From Janthinobacterium rivuli (GTDB lineage: Bacteria > Pseudomonadota > Gammaproteobacteria > Burkholderiales > Burkholderiaceae_D): a DNA stretch of 64,000 nucleotides. The notes under the pieces were generated by a model. It made no database searches, was not told where the DNA came from, and saw only the letters and a list, made by a program, of their open reading frames with translations. A program made the translations under genes and the position numbers. The stretch's first letter is position 1. Every line of letters begins with the position of its first letter. The DNA is taken from positions 5,394,001-5,458,000 of the forward strand of contig NZ_CP121464.1 of the NCBI RefSeq assembly GCF_029690045.1. The letters run 5' to 3'. Below are positions 38,463 through 49,411 of the stretch, piece after piece.

Positions 38463-40037
38463 ATGTCATCGGCCGAGACACAAACCGCCACGGGCAAAAT
38501 GCCGCGGCAAATACCGTACATCATCGCCAACGAAGGCTGCGAACGCTTCAGCTTTTATGGCATGCGCAACATCCTGACGCCATTCCTCATCAGCACCCTG
38601 CTGCTGATGATCCCGATCGACCAGCGCACGGGCGAAGCCAAGCACGTCTTCCACACCTTCGTCATCGGCGTGTATTTCTTCCCGCTGCTGGGCGGCTGGC
38701 TGGCCGACCGCTTCTTTGGCAAGTACAACACCATCTTCTGGCTCAGCCTCGTGTATTGCGCCGGCCATGCCTGCCTGGCCCTGTTTGAAAACAGCGTCAA
38801 CGGCTTTTATTTCGGCCTGTTCCTGATCGCCTTCGGTTCCGGCGGCATCAAGCCACTGGTAGCTTCGTTCGTCGGCGACCAGTTCGACCAGACCAACAAG
38901 CACAAGGCCAAGCTGGTCTTCGACCTGTTCTACTGGATCATCAACTTCGGCTCCTTCTTCGCGTCCTTGCTGATGCCGATGTTCCTGCGCGACTACGGTC
39001 CGTCGATCGCCTTCGGCATCCCCGGCATCATGATGCTGGCCGCCACCATCGTCTTCTGGATGGGCGCCAAGAAATACGTGCACGTGCCGCCGGCACCGCC
39101 AAACCCCGATTCGTTCACCCGCGTGGCCCGCACGGCCCTGCTGGCCCGCGTCGATGGCGGTTCGCGCCCAGGCCTGTATGTGGCCTATGTCGGCGTCGTC
39201 GGCGCCCTGTATGCGTTCTACAGCATTCCCGAATGGGGCTTCGTCATTTCCGCATGTACCGCGCTGGTATTGCTGCTGGCCTTCGGCAGCATCGGCACGG
39301 CCATGCAGCTGGAACGCGCACGCGGCATCCACCCTGACGAAGCCGTCGAAGGCGTGCGCGCCGTGCTGCGCATCCTCGTCATCTTCGCCCTCGTCACGCC
39401 GTTCTTCTCGCTGTTCGACCAGAAGGCCTCGACGTGGATCGTGCAAGCGAACACCATGGAAAAACCAAGCTGGTTCCTGCCGGCGCAGATGCAGGCGCTG
39501 AACCCGATGCTGGTGATGCTGCTGATCCCGTTCAACAATCTGGTGCTGTACCCGATGCTCAACCGCTTCGGCCTGGAAGCGACGGCCCTGCGCCGCATGA
39601 CGGCCGGTATCGGCTTTTCCTCGCTGGCGTGGATCGTCATCGGCCTGCTGCAGCTGGCCCTCGACAGCGGCAATGCCGTCTCCATCATGTGGCAGATCCT
39701 GCCGTACGCCTTGCTGACGTTCGGCGAAGTGCTGGTCTCGGCGACGGGACTGGAGTTTGCCTACAGCCAGGCGCCCGTCTCGATGAAGGGCGCCATCATG
39801 AGCTTCTGGAATCTGTCGACCACGGTGGGCAACCTGTGGGTGCTGATCGTCAACCGCAGCGTCATGAACGAAGGCGTGATCGGCAAGATCGCCGAAAGCG
39901 GCATCAGCGTGACGGCCTTCCAGATGTTCTTCTTCGCCGCCTTTGCCGCCGTCGCCATGCTGGCTTTCGGCCTGTATGCGAAGCGCTACAAGATGGTCGA
40001 TAACTACCGCCAGGCGGTGGTGCCGGCGAAAGCATGA
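38463..40037 (+). CDS. Proton-dependent oligopeptide transporter (POT family)
   Basis: A 524-residue MFS membrane protein that imports di- and tripeptides with protons. The ExxERF motif appears as NEGCERFSFYGMRNIL (about 24-39), and the loop GGWLADRFFGKYNTI is the MFS A-motif. Twelve or more hydrophobic helices are present. Length and motifs fit the DtpA/PTR2 group. It is a single gene with its own promoter region and a terminator at 40064. Confidence 0.93.
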   Translation: MSSAETQTATGKMPRQIPYIIANEGCERFSFYGMRNILTPFLISTLLLMIPIDQRTGEAKHVFHTFVIGVYFFPLLGGWLADRFFGKYNTIFWLSLVYCAGHACLALFENSVNGFYFGLFLIAFGSGGIKPLVASFVGDQFDQTNKHKAKLVFDLFYWIINFGSFFASLLMPMFLRDYGPSIAFGIPGIMMLAATIVFWMGAKKYVHVPPAPPNPDSFTRVARTALLARVDGGSRPGLYVAYVGVVGALYAFYSIPEWGFVISACTALVLLLAFGSIGTAMQLERARGIHPDEAVEGVRAVLRILVIFALVTPFFSLFDQKASTWIVQANTMEKPSWFLPAQMQALNPMLVMLLIPFNNLVLYPMLNRFGLEATALRRMTAGIGFSSLAWIVIGLLQLALDSGNAVSIMWQILPYALLTFGEVLVSATGLEFAYSQAPVSMKGAIMSFWNLSTTVGNLWVLIVNRSVMNEGVIGKIAESGISVTAFQMFFFAAFAAVAMLAFGLYAKRYKMVDNYRQAVVPAKA

Positions 40038-40063
40038 TGCCGGTTTGATTTGCCGCAATCAAG

Positions 40064-40088
40064 AAGGGCGCCATCGGGCGCCCTTTTT

Positions 40089-40090
<2 letters not shown>
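40064..40090. terminator. Terminator between the POT gene and convergent pgm
   Basis: Stem GGGCGCC / GGCGCCC (40066-40072, 40077-40083) with a 4-nt loop and seven T on the plus strand. It is about 30 bp past the POT stop and runs up to the 3' end of pgm. Confidence 0.82.
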
Positions 40091-41729
<1,639 letters not shown>

Positions 41730-41804
41730 TTATTAACTTCCCATGTTAAACGATGCTGGCTGCAGGGCAAAGCGTTGTACGTCTGCCACGGTGCGCCAAG
41801 CCGC

Positions 41805-41849
41805 TTAACACGACATCGCGGCATGCCATATAATGAGAATCATTCTCAT
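41805..41849 (+). promoter_or_regulatory. Fur-box promoter of the first fecI-fecR-receptor unit
   Basis: TTAACA (41805-41810), 18 bp, TATAAT (41829-41834). The perfect palindrome ATGAGAATCATTCTCAT (41833-41849) is a classical Fur site and covers the -10 and start point. The fecI ATG follows directly, so the leader is very short or the real start is downstream. Confidence 0.9.
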
Positions 41850-42374
41850 ATGCGGCATTCCTGGCTGCGGACTCATACATCGGACGCCGTGGTTGCACGC
41901 TATTACCAAGAACTGTTGAACTTTTGCTGGCGCAGCGTGCGCAACCGCGAGGCTGCGGCCGACCTGGTGCAGGAAAGCTATGCGCGCGTGCTGGGCGAGG
42001 CGGCCGTGCGCGAACCGCGCGCGCTGCTGTACCACACGGCGCGCAACCTGCTGATCGACCAGCACCGCCGCGCCGCCGTGCGCCAGCACGAGGAACTCGA
42101 CGCCCTGCCGGAGGTCGCGCATCCGGCAGGGCCCCGTCATTTGCAGCCGGAACAGGCGCTGGAAAGCAGCCAGGACTGGCAAGCCTGCGTGGCCGCCATC
42201 GACGCCTTGCCACCGCGCTGCCGCGACGCCTTCGTGCTGCACGTCTTCGAGGAATTGCCGCACGCACAGATCGCCGCGCGCATGGGCATTTCCGTGAGCA
42301 TGGTGGAAAAACATATCGCGCGCGGCATGCTCAGTTGCCAGGCACAGTTGCGTTCTCTGCGGGAATGCGCATAA
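41850..42374 (+). CDS. FecI-family ECF sigma factor
   Basis: A 174-residue extracytoplasmic sigma factor. Region 2 (YYQELLNFCWRSVRNREAAADLVQESYARVL) and region 4 (LPPRCRDAFVLHVFEELPHAQIAARMGISVSMVEKHIARGM) are present; there is no regulatory tail. It should direct transcription of the receptor when FecR relays iron-siderophore binding. The ATG at 41850 lies against the Fur box; a GTG at 41889 is an alternative start. The stop overlaps the fecR start (TAATG). Confidence 0.92.
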   Translation: MRHSWLRTHTSDAVVARYYQELLNFCWRSVRNREAAADLVQESYARVLGEAAVREPRALLYHTARNLLIDQHRRAAVRQHEELDALPEVAHPAGPRHLQPEQALESSQDWQACVAAIDALPPRCRDAFVLHVFEELPHAQIAARMGISVSMVEKHIARGMLSCQAQLRSLRECA

Positions 42375-43480
42375 TGCCGCCCATGACCGCCCACCCGCCC
42401 CGCCATGATTTCGGCCCCTCCGCCCAGGAGCAGGCGGACTTGCGCGAGTACGCCGACTTTGCCGCCACGCAAGATGACGTGGCGCTGGCTGCAGCCACGT
42501 GGTTCAGCCGGCGCGACAACCTCGATGCGCGGCAACAGGCCGAGTTTGACGCCTGGCTGGCGGGCGATGCGCTGCACGCGCACGCGTATGCCCAGTTGCA
42601 AGACACCTATCGCGCGGCGCGCCGGATTCCCGCGCAGGTCGCCGCGCGCTGGGCCGTGCCCCAGGCAGTGCCAGCGCCATCCCCCCGTCGGCCGCTTCTG
42701 CGCTCCCTGCGCATGCTGCCGTATGCGGCCGCCGCCATGCTGCTGCTCGGCGTGGGCGCGGGCGGCTACCAGTGGTGGCAGCAACCCACGTTCAGCCAGT
42801 CGTATGCCACCGCGCGCGGCCAGCGCCTTGCCGTCTCGCTACCCGACGGCAGCCAGGTGCAGCTCGATACGGCCACGCAACTGCACGTCACCCTGTACCG
42901 CCAGCGGCGCGAAGTGCGCCTGGCGCACGGCGAAGCGCTGTTCCAGGTGCAATCGAAGCAGGGCCAGCCGTTCGACGTGCTCAGCGGTCCCTTGACAGTG
43001 ACGGTGGTGGGCACACAGTTTTCCGTGCGTAACACGCTGGCGCACGACGCACAGCTGCGCGTGGCCGTGCAGCATGGCCAGGTGCGCGTGGCGGGCGCAG
43101 GGCAAGACCAGGTCGACCTGCGGGCCGGCCAGGGCGTCAGCAGCGATGCCGGCGGCCGCCTGTCCGCCGTCGCCAGCCTGGCTTCGGGCAGCGTGGCGCC
43201 GTGGCGCAACGGCAGGATCACCTTCGACAATGTGCCGCTGGGCGCGGCGCTGGCCGAATTCGAACGCTATGGCGACACGGGCTTCGTCGTGCGCGATGCC
43301 GCCGTCGCGCAGCTGCGCATCGGCGGCAGTTTCAGCCTGACCCAGCTCGACCGCTTCGCCGCCGCCCTGCCGCAACTCTTGCCCGTACAAGTCGTGCGCA
43401 GCGGCAGCGTCAGCACCATCGGCATGGCGCCGAAAGCCGCTGCGCAGGCACCGGCCATGCAACTCCCAAAAAATAAATGA
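42374..43480 (+). CDS. FecR-family anti-sigma regulator
   Basis: A 368-residue inner-membrane regulator. Residues 1-100 are cytoplasmic (DUF4880-like TWFSRRDNLDARQQAEFDAWLAG, sigma-binding), one transmembrane helix is at about 115-135, and the rest is a periplasmic FecR domain with a secretin/TonB short N-terminal-like end (RITFDNVPLGAALAEFERYG). It relays the signal of the receptor to FecI. The start at 42374 overlaps the fecI stop; nearby ATGs at 42365 and 42383 are possible. Confidence 0.9.
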   Translation: MPPMTAHPPRHDFGPSAQEQADLREYADFAATQDDVALAAATWFSRRDNLDARQQAEFDAWLAGDALHAHAYAQLQDTYRAARRIPAQVAARWAVPQAVPAPSPRRPLLRSLRMLPYAAAAMLLLGVGAGGYQWWQQPTFSQSYATARGQRLAVSLPDGSQVQLDTATQLHVTLYRQRREVRLAHGEALFQVQSKQGQPFDVLSGPLTVTVVGTQFSVRNTLAHDAQLRVAVQHGQVRVAGAGQDQVDLRAGQGVSSDAGGRLSAVASLASGSVAPWRNGRITFDNVPLGAALAEFERYGDTGFVVRDAAVAQLRIGGSFSLTQLDRFAAALPQLLPVQVVRSGSVSTIGMAPKAAAQAPAMQLPKNK

Positions 43481-43567
43481 AAATAATTCGCATTCGCAGG
43501 TGAGGGTTTTGCCCGCTGCCGCGTCTACCAGCTTAATCGACAATAAATTAACCTGGAGAAATGCAAC

Positions 43568-45964
43568 ATGTGGTCCCCCCGCCTCAATCTGACACCCGCC
43601 CCCTTCGCCCTGGCCGCCATGCTGGCCCTGGGTACCATTTCCCTCGCCCACGCGCAAACGGCGCCCGCCGTCACACTGTCCATCGCCGCCCAGCCTCTGG
43701 GGCAAGCCCTGAATGAGCTGGCGCGGCAAGCCAATTTGCAACTGCTGTTTGCACCGGAACTGGTGGCCGGCAAGACGGCGCCCGCCGTCAGCGGCACCTT
43801 GAGCGTGGCCGACAGCCTGGAGCGTCTGCTGGCCGGCAGCGGCCTGTCCGCCAGCATCGACGGCAACAGCGTCATCATCCGCCCGGCGCCCGCCACCACG
43901 GGCAAGGTGGCGACCCTGGCGGAAATCACCATCAGCGCGCGCCAGGAGGCGACGACGGATACCGAACTGACGAAGTCGTATGCGGCACAGGCAGTGAGCA
44001 TCGGCAAGGGCCGGCAAAGCCTGCGCGAGATTCCCCAGTCCATCTCCGTGCTGACGCGCCAGCAGCTGAACGACCAGAATTTGCTGAACCTGGACGACGC
44101 CATGCGCGGCGTGACGGGCATCACCGTCGAAGCGAGCAGCACGGGCGGCAACCACGGCAATTTTTATTCGCGCGGCCATGCGCTGGACTCGGTACAGGTC
44201 GATGGCGTGATGACGCCGGCCAGCACGGGCAACGATCTGTCGGCCGGCTTCGGCCTGGCCATCTATGACCGCGTGGAAGTGCTGCGCGGACCGGACGGCC
44301 TGTTCCAGGGCGCGGGCGACCCGGGCGGCAGCATCAACCTGGTGCGCAAGCGGGCGCGCGACACCTACACCGCCAGCGGCGTGCTCAGCGCGGGTTCCTG
44401 GGACCGCTACTATGCGGAAGCGGACGTCACGGGCCCCTTGAGCGCGGACGGCAAGGTGCGCGGCCGCCTGGTGGCCGCCTACGAACACCGGCGCTCCTTC
44501 GTCGATCACGTGTATGCGGAAAAACCGCTGCTGTACGGCACCGTTGCCATCGACGTGGCACCGGGCACCGTGCTGACGGGCGGCGTCACCTGGCAGGAAT
44601 ACAAGGGCCGTCCCGCCTTCGGCCTGCCCGCCTATGAAGACGGGCGCCTGCTCGACGTGCCCCGCTCCACTTACCTCGACCCGGCCTGGAACCACATCAC
44701 GGAAAAGGTCACGGAATATTTTGCCGAACTCGATCACAAACTGGACAACGGCGGCCAGTTCAAGGTGACCGCCCTGTACCGCGAGCAGGACGAACCATCG
44801 CGCCATTTCGGCTGGCCCGATTGTTCGGCAGACCCCGTCACGGGCGAGAGCTGCCTGATCAGCTGGACCTACCGCAGCCACTGGAAGACGCAGGGACTCG
44901 ATGCCTGGCTGGCGACGCCGTTCCAGGCGTTCGGCCGCAGCCACGACCTGATCGTGGGTGCCGACTACCGCCAGGTGCACAAGAATTTCCAGTATGGTGG
45001 CGGCGACACTGCGCCGATCAACATCTTCCACCCGGATAACAATATCGCCCGGCCCAGCTACACCTTTTCCAACGGCAACGACAACCGCACCAAGCAGTTC
45101 GGCCTGTACGCGCGCACCCGCCTGCAAGCGACGGACCGGCTCGCCGTCAACCTGGGCGGGCGCCTGACGCACCGGAACAACCATACCGTCAACCGCAATG
45201 CCTATTTCAACCAGTTCACCGATGTCAGCAACACCATCAATGCGAAATTCACGCCGTACGCGGGCCTGGTCTATGAACTCGACAAGCAGGTGTCGGCCTA
45301 CGGCAGCTACACGCGCATCTTCTCGCCCCAGACCACCACGGACGCCGCCGGCCAGATCCTGAAACCGCGCACGGGCCAGCAGTTCGAGCTAGGCCTGAAG
45401 GCGGAGCTGTTCGACAAGAACGTCAACGCGCATGCAGCCCTGTTTCGCATGGAAGACGAGAACCGCGTCATGCCCGACCCGGCCAACCCGCTGTTTTCCA
45501 TCGGCGCCGGCAAGATGCGCAACCAGGGCGTGGAAGCCGAGCTGAGCGGCAGCCCCCTGCCGGGCTGGAACATCACGAGCGGCTATTCCTACACCAGCAC
45601 GCGCACCCTGGAAGGCAGCGATGATCAGAAGGCCCAGCTGTACACCTTCATCGCGCCGCGCCACAATGTCAATCTGTGGACCACTTACCGGCTGGCCGGC
45701 GCGCTCGATAAAATCAGCGTGGGCGGCGGCTTGCGCAGCGTCAGCAGCATGTACCGCCTGAACGGCCCCGTGAAATTCGAGCAGGGCCCCGTCACCACGG
45801 TGGGCTTGCAGGCTGGCTACCGCCTCAGTCCCAAGCTGGAGCTGTCGCTGACGGTGAACAACCTGTTCGATAAAAAATACTACACGCGCGTGTGGGCCGC
45901 CTATGGCTCCAACTTCTATGGCGAACCACGCAACGCCATGCTGACCCTGCGCGGCCAGCTGTAA
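43568..45964 (+). CDS. TonB-dependent siderophore receptor with signalling domain
   Basis: A 798-residue outer membrane receptor. A signal peptide (ending AHAQ) is followed by an STN/secretin-like signalling domain (about 35-105: LSIAAQPLGQALNELARQANLQLLF), a TonB box (LAEITISA), a plug (QSLREIPQSISVLTRQQLND), and a 22-strand barrel ending in LTLRGQL. It should import a ferric siderophore and signal through FecR/FecI just upstream. The gap to fecR (87 bp) has a weak Fur-like A/T stretch. Confidence 0.95.
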   Translation: MWSPRLNLTPAPFALAAMLALGTISLAHAQTAPAVTLSIAAQPLGQALNELARQANLQLLFAPELVAGKTAPAVSGTLSVADSLERLLAGSGLSASIDGNSVIIRPAPATTGKVATLAEITISARQEATTDTELTKSYAAQAVSIGKGRQSLREIPQSISVLTRQQLNDQNLLNLDDAMRGVTGITVEASSTGGNHGNFYSRGHALDSVQVDGVMTPASTGNDLSAGFGLAIYDRVEVLRGPDGLFQGAGDPGGSINLVRKRARDTYTASGVLSAGSWDRYYAEADVTGPLSADGKVRGRLVAAYEHRRSFVDHVYAEKPLLYGTVAIDVAPGTVLTGGVTWQEYKGRPAFGLPAYEDGRLLDVPRSTYLDPAWNHITEKVTEYFAELDHKLDNGGQFKVTALYREQDEPSRHFGWPDCSADPVTGESCLISWTYRSHWKTQGLDAWLATPFQAFGRSHDLIVGADYRQVHKNFQYGGGDTAPINIFHPDNNIARPSYTFSNGNDNRTKQFGLYARTRLQATDRLAVNLGGRLTHRNNHTVNRNAYFNQFTDVSNTINAKFTPYAGLVYELDKQVSAYGSYTRIFSPQTTTDAAGQILKPRTGQQFELGLKAELFDKNVNAHAALFRMEDENRVMPDPANPLFSIGAGKMRNQGVEAELSGSPLPGWNITSGYSYTSTRTLEGSDDQKAQLYTFIAPRHNVNLWTTYRLAGALDKISVGGGLRSVSSMYRLNGPVKFEQGPVTTVGLQAGYRLSPKLELSLTVNNLFDKKYYTRVWAAYGSNFYGEPRNAMLTLRGQL

Positions 45965-45983
45965 CGCCCGCTCTCCTGCGCAT

Positions 45984-46015
45984 GCACGGCCACCGCGTCA
46001 GTACGGTGGCCGTGC
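45984..46015 (+). terminator. Hairpin terminator after the first receptor
   Basis: A 12-bp perfect stem GCACGGCCACCG / CGGTGGCCGTGC with an 8-nt loop, 20 bp past the receptor stop. Only a weak T tract (CGTTTA) follows. It separates unit A from unit B. Confidence 0.65.
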
Positions 46016-46046
46016 TCGTTTACGACATCGTTACAACACCTCTCTC

Positions 46047-46091
46047 TTGCATGTCTCGCAACCTCACACTATAATAAGAATAGTTCTCATT
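46047..46091 (+). promoter_or_regulatory. Fur-box promoter of the DUF4198 operon
   Basis: TTGCAT (46047-46052), 17 bp, TATAAT (46070-46075), overlapped by the Fur-like palindrome AATAAGAATAGTTCTCATT (46073-46091). The site has one mismatch in each half from the ideal TGAGAAT arm. Control by Fur is inferred. Confidence 0.85.
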
Positions 46092-46125
46092 CACATTTGG
46101 ATTCCGTTCGGAGTCCGCCTCCCGC

Positions 46126-46233
46126 ATGTCCCGCCTGCCATCGACCGGCCAGGACGGCATGGCTGGTGCGCAGCTGGATGACACGCTGCGCCAGCCAGGC
46201 ATCCCTGCCAAGCAAGCCTTCCCGTATCAATAA
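46126..46233 (+). CDS. Possible 35-residue small ORF
   Basis: An ORF of 35 codons lies directly after the Fur box, starting at 46126 with GGAG 11 bp upstream. No signal or membrane segment is seen, and I recognise no family. It could be a leader peptide or chance. A second possible start for the next gene lies at 46251 (AAGG 8 bp upstream). Confidence 0.25.
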   Translation: MSRLPSTGQDGMAGAQLDDTLRQPGIPAKQAFPYQ

Positions 46234-46352
46234 CGCAAAAAGGTAGTTTCATGGCGCGAGCACGTTCGCTGGCCGGCGCTGCCGCCGCCACTTTCCGGTA
46301 CCTTGCACCGCTGCGACAACCACGTTTCTCACCACAAACTAAGGCATACACC

Positions 46353-47099
46353 ATGCACCTCACTTCCATCGCGCGCCTCGGCGCCCTCGTCACCGCCCTG
46401 CTGGGCGCGGCCCTCGTTTCCGGCACGGCCAGCGCACACCAGATCTGGCTGCAGCAGGACGGCAAGGCGGCCAGCGTGTACTTCGGCGAATTCGGCGACA
46501 ACCTGCGCGAAGCGTCGCCCGGCCTGCTGGACAAGTTCAGCATCAGGAACGTGACGTGGGTGTCGGCCAAGGGCGCGCAGCCGCTGCAGGCGAGCAAGAC
46601 GGCCGGCGCGTTCATCCTCAATGGCAAGGCGGGCGCCGGCGAAAGCATCATCGTCGAGGAAGACAACTACCCATCGTGGGAAGAGAAAAAGGATGGCAAG
46701 AGCACGCGCACCGTGTGGGTCCCGGCCGCGCGCCTGATCGCCGACGGCAAGGCGCAAGCACCGGCCCTGACCCTGGATCTCGTGCCAACCGGCAAACCTG
46801 GCCAGTTCCAGGTCAGCTACCAGGGCAAGCCGCTGGCGCAGGCCAAGGTCAACGCCGTGGTGCAATCGGGCTGGGGCAAGGAAGCGTGGAGCGATGCGCA
46901 AGGCCTGGTCAGCTTCCCGCTGCCATGGAAGGGCACCTATGTGCTGGAAGTGCAGCACACGGACAAGACGGCTGGCCAGCGCGGCGCGCAAGCCTATGAC
47001 AAGGCCATGTTCGTGACGACCCTGAGCCTGGTGCAGCCGCAAGGCGTGACGCCGCTGCCGGCCGGCCCGGCCGTGCCACCGAGCAAGGAACACGACTGA
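46353..47099 (+). CDS. DUF4198-domain periplasmic protein
   Basis: A 248-residue exported protein. The ATG at 46353 (AAGG 8 bp upstream) opens a signal peptide (LVTALLGAALVSGTASA) and mature HQIWLQQDGK; this resembles DUF4198 proteins that occur in metal uptake operons (NikM-like periplasmic/membrane partners). An in-frame ATG at 46251 also has a ribosome site, but gives no N-terminal signal. First gene of the Fur-controlled unit B. Role in metal handling is inferred. Confidence 0.8.
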   Translation: MHLTSIARLGALVTALLGAALVSGTASAHQIWLQQDGKAASVYFGEFGDNLREASPGLLDKFSIRNVTWVSAKGAQPLQASKTAGAFILNGKAGAGESIIVEEDNYPSWEEKKDGKSTRTVWVPAARLIADGKAQAPALTLDLVPTGKPGQFQVSYQGKPLAQAKVNAVVQSGWGKEAWSDAQGLVSFPLPWKGTYVLEVQHTDKTAGQRGAQAYDKAMFVTTLSLVQPQGVTPLPAGPAVPPSKEHD

Positions 47100-47101
47100 G
47101 C

Positions 47102-47437
47102 ATGCCAGCGCCAGCCATCATTAAAATCGCGCGCCTGCGCCTGTCCGCCGGGGCGATCTACCGCCTCGGCGTGGCGTCGCGCAGCGTGGCGGCCATCATC
47201 GGCGGCTACGTGCTGGCCGCGCTGGTCACCATGCTGCTGTCGGTGAGCCTGCCCATGGCCCGCTCCGAAGCCGTCATGACGGCCACCCTGCTGTCGTTTG
47301 CCATCTACACCTGCGCCGTGCTGTGGGTCTTCGCCACGCGCAGCGCCCTGCGCGCCTGGCTGGGCCTGTTGATGCCGGCCGCCGTCATCGCCGCCATCCT
47401 GCAGTGGATGGACGCACTATCCTGGAGTCTCGCATGA
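47102..47437 (+). CDS. DUF3649-family inner membrane protein
   Basis: A 111-residue protein with three hydrophobic helices (about 28-48, 57-76 and 84-105). The pattern AIIGGYVLAAL..PMARSEAVMTATLLSFAIYTCAVLWVFATRSALRAWLGL matches DUF3649, known from iron-regulated operons. It starts 3 bp after the DUF4198 stop and overlaps the next gene by 4 bp (ATGA). Confidence 0.82.
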   Translation: MPAPAIIKIARLRLSAGAIYRLGVASRSVAAIIGGYVLAALVTMLLSVSLPMARSEAVMTATLLSFAIYTCAVLWVFATRSALRAWLGLLMPAAVIAAILQWMDALSWSLA

Positions 47438-49056
47438 AAGAAGGTTTCCGCCAGTCGATGGCATGGCTGCACACCTGGTCCGGCCTGCTCGTCTGCTGGA
47501 TCTTGCTGCTGGTGTTTTGCGCCGGCACGGCCAGCTACTACCGCAATGAAATCACCCTGTGGATGCAGCCCGAACTGCACGGCGCCGCCGCCAGCCAGGT
47601 GAGCACCGAGGAAGCGGCCAAGGTCGCGCAACAGGCGATGGAAGAACGGGCAGACGGCGCCACGCGCTGGTTCATCAGCCTGCCCGGCGAGCGCAGCCCG
47701 TCCACGCAACTGGGCTGGAGCAAACCCTCGAAACCGGGCGAAAAGAAACGCGGCCGGCGCGGCAATTTTCATAGCGAAAAAGCCGACCCGGCCACGGGCG
47801 AAGTGCTATCGAAGCCGCGCGAAACGCGGGGCGGCGAATTCCTCTACCGCCTGCATTTCGACCTGCACTACATGTCGGCCATCTGGGGCCGCTGGATCGT
47901 GGGTTTCTGCGCCATGTTCATGTTCGTCTCCATCATCAGCGGCATCGTCACGCACAAGCGCATCTTCAAGGACTTGTTTACCTTCCGGCCGAAAAAGGGC
48001 CAGCGCTCGTGGCTGGACGCGCACAACGTGACGGCCGTGCTGGCCCTGCCCTATCACATCATGATCACCTACACGGGCCTGGTCACGTTGATGTTCCTGT
48101 ACATGCCTTCCGGCGTCACGGCCGCCTACAAGGGCGACCAGGATACCTTCTTCGCCGAAGCCTTCCCCGGCCGCTCGGGCGACAGCAAGCCGGCCGGCGT
48201 GGCCGCGCCGCTGACGCCGTTGGCGCCCCTCGTGCGCCAGGCGGAGCAGCACTGGGGCGGCGGCAAGGTCGAGCGCATCTCCGTCAACCACCCGGGCGAC
48301 GCCAACGCCACCATTTCACTGACGCGCGCCGGTGGACGCGACATGTCGTCGAAGCAGCCATCGATGGAATTCGATGGCGTGTCCGGCAAACTGCTGTCGA
48401 GCGACGGCGAGGCGCAGCCCGGCGCGGCCGCCACGCAAGGCGTCATGGTGGGACTGCACGTCGCGCATTTCGGCGGACCGCTGCTGCGCGCCCTGTTCTT
48501 CCTGTCCGGCCTGGCCGGCTGCGCCATGGTCGCCACGGGCGCCCTGCTGTGGGCCGTCAAGACGCGCCAGAAGCAGGCCAAGGCGCTGGCCGCCGGCAAG
48601 CGCGCCAGCTTCGGCCTGCGCCTGGTCGAGGCGCTCAACATCGGCGCCATCGCCGGCATCCCGATCGCCTTCGGCGCCTACTTCTGGGCCAACCGCCTGC
48701 TGTCGGTGACGATGGACGACCGGCCAAAAGAGGAAATCGCCTGCTTCTTCGGCGCCTGGGCCCTGGCCGCCATCATCGCCCAGCTGCGCCCCTCGCGCGC
48801 CATGTGGCGCATGCAGCTGGCCGCCGGCGCCTTCCTGCTGGCGTCGCTGCCCGTGCTGAACGTCTTCACCACCAATTCGCACCTGGGCGTGACCCTGTTC
48901 CTGGGCCGCGGCCCCGTGGCGGTAGCCGCCTTCGACCTGGTGGTGCTGGTGCTGGGCCTCGGTCTCGCGTATGCCGCGTACAAACTGAAACCGCTGCCCG
49001 TGAAGGCGGCCAAGGCGGCACCGGTGAAACCGGCGCAAACGATGGAGGCCGCGTGA
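47434..49056 (+). CDS. PepSY-associated inner membrane protein (PiuB/FsrB-like)
   Basis: A 540-residue membrane protein with PepSY regions. MKEGFRQSMAWLHTWSGLLVCWILLLVFCAG opens the first helix, and further helices follow at about 150-180, 205-230, 350-370, 390-410, 420-440, 455-475 and 490-510. Proteins of this type accompany ferric siderophore receptors and some reduce the siderophore iron in the periplasm. It starts inside the DUF3649 stop. Candidate iron reductase of unit B; the substrate is not known. Confidence 0.87.
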   Translation: MKEGFRQSMAWLHTWSGLLVCWILLLVFCAGTASYYRNEITLWMQPELHGAAASQVSTEEAAKVAQQAMEERADGATRWFISLPGERSPSTQLGWSKPSKPGEKKRGRRGNFHSEKADPATGEVLSKPRETRGGEFLYRLHFDLHYMSAIWGRWIVGFCAMFMFVSIISGIVTHKRIFKDLFTFRPKKGQRSWLDAHNVTAVLALPYHIMITYTGLVTLMFLYMPSGVTAAYKGDQDTFFAEAFPGRSGDSKPAGVAAPLTPLAPLVRQAEQHWGGGKVERISVNHPGDANATISLTRAGGRDMSSKQPSMEFDGVSGKLLSSDGEAQPGAAATQGVMVGLHVAHFGGPLLRALFFLSGLAGCAMVATGALLWAVKTRQKQAKALAAGKRASFGLRLVEALNIGAIAGIPIAFGAYFWANRLLSVTMDDRPKEEIACFFGAWALAAIIAQLRPSRAMWRMQLAAGAFLLASLPVLNVFTTNSHLGVTLFLGRGPVAVAAFDLVVLVLGLGLAYAAYKLKPLPVKAAKAAPVKPAQTMEAA

Positions 49057-49409
49057 TGGAACTGTTAGCCAATTTCCTCGTCTTCGCGCTGTGCTACGCG
49101 GGCCTGTCTTCGCTGTGCCTGGCGATGGACCGCCACTACGCCGACTTGCACGGACGCGGCGCCGAACCGCCCGCGCCGCTGCGCCGCCGCCTGCAGTGGG
49201 CAGGCTGGCTGGCGCTGGCGGCGGCCCTGGCCTGGGCCATGCACATCGCCGGCGGCGGCTATGGCCTCGTCTACTGGGTCGGCAGCCTGACGGGCTGCGG
49301 CTTGCTGCTGATCTGGCTGCTGCCGTATGCGCCGCACCAGGCCATGCGCCTGGCGCGCATGATCGGCGTGGCGGCCTTGCTGGCCGCCGTCGCGCTGGCA
49401 GTACGGTAA
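49056..49409 (+). CDS. DUF3325-family small membrane protein
   Basis: A 117-residue protein with about four hydrophobic segments (residues 3-20, 46-65, 70-88, 95-116). MELLANFLVFALCYAGLSSLCLAMDRHY matches the DUF3325 family found after PepSY proteins in iron operons. Its ATG overlaps the preceding stop by one base. Function unknown. Confidence 0.82.
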   Translation: MELLANFLVFALCYAGLSSLCLAMDRHYADLHGRGAEPPAPLRRRLQWAGWLALAAALAWAMHIAGGGYGLVYWVGSLTGCGLLLIWLLPYAPHQAMRLARMIGVAALLAAVALAVR

Positions 49410-49411
49410 CG

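Noticed and set aside
43476..43497. A Fur box between the first fecR and its receptor
   Set aside because: The A/T stretch resembles the motif loosely but lacks the symmetric arms of the other three sites.
42839..45184. A 781-codon minus-strand frame opposite fecR and the first receptor
   Set aside because: It lies fully inside real genes on the other strand and has no recognisable domain.
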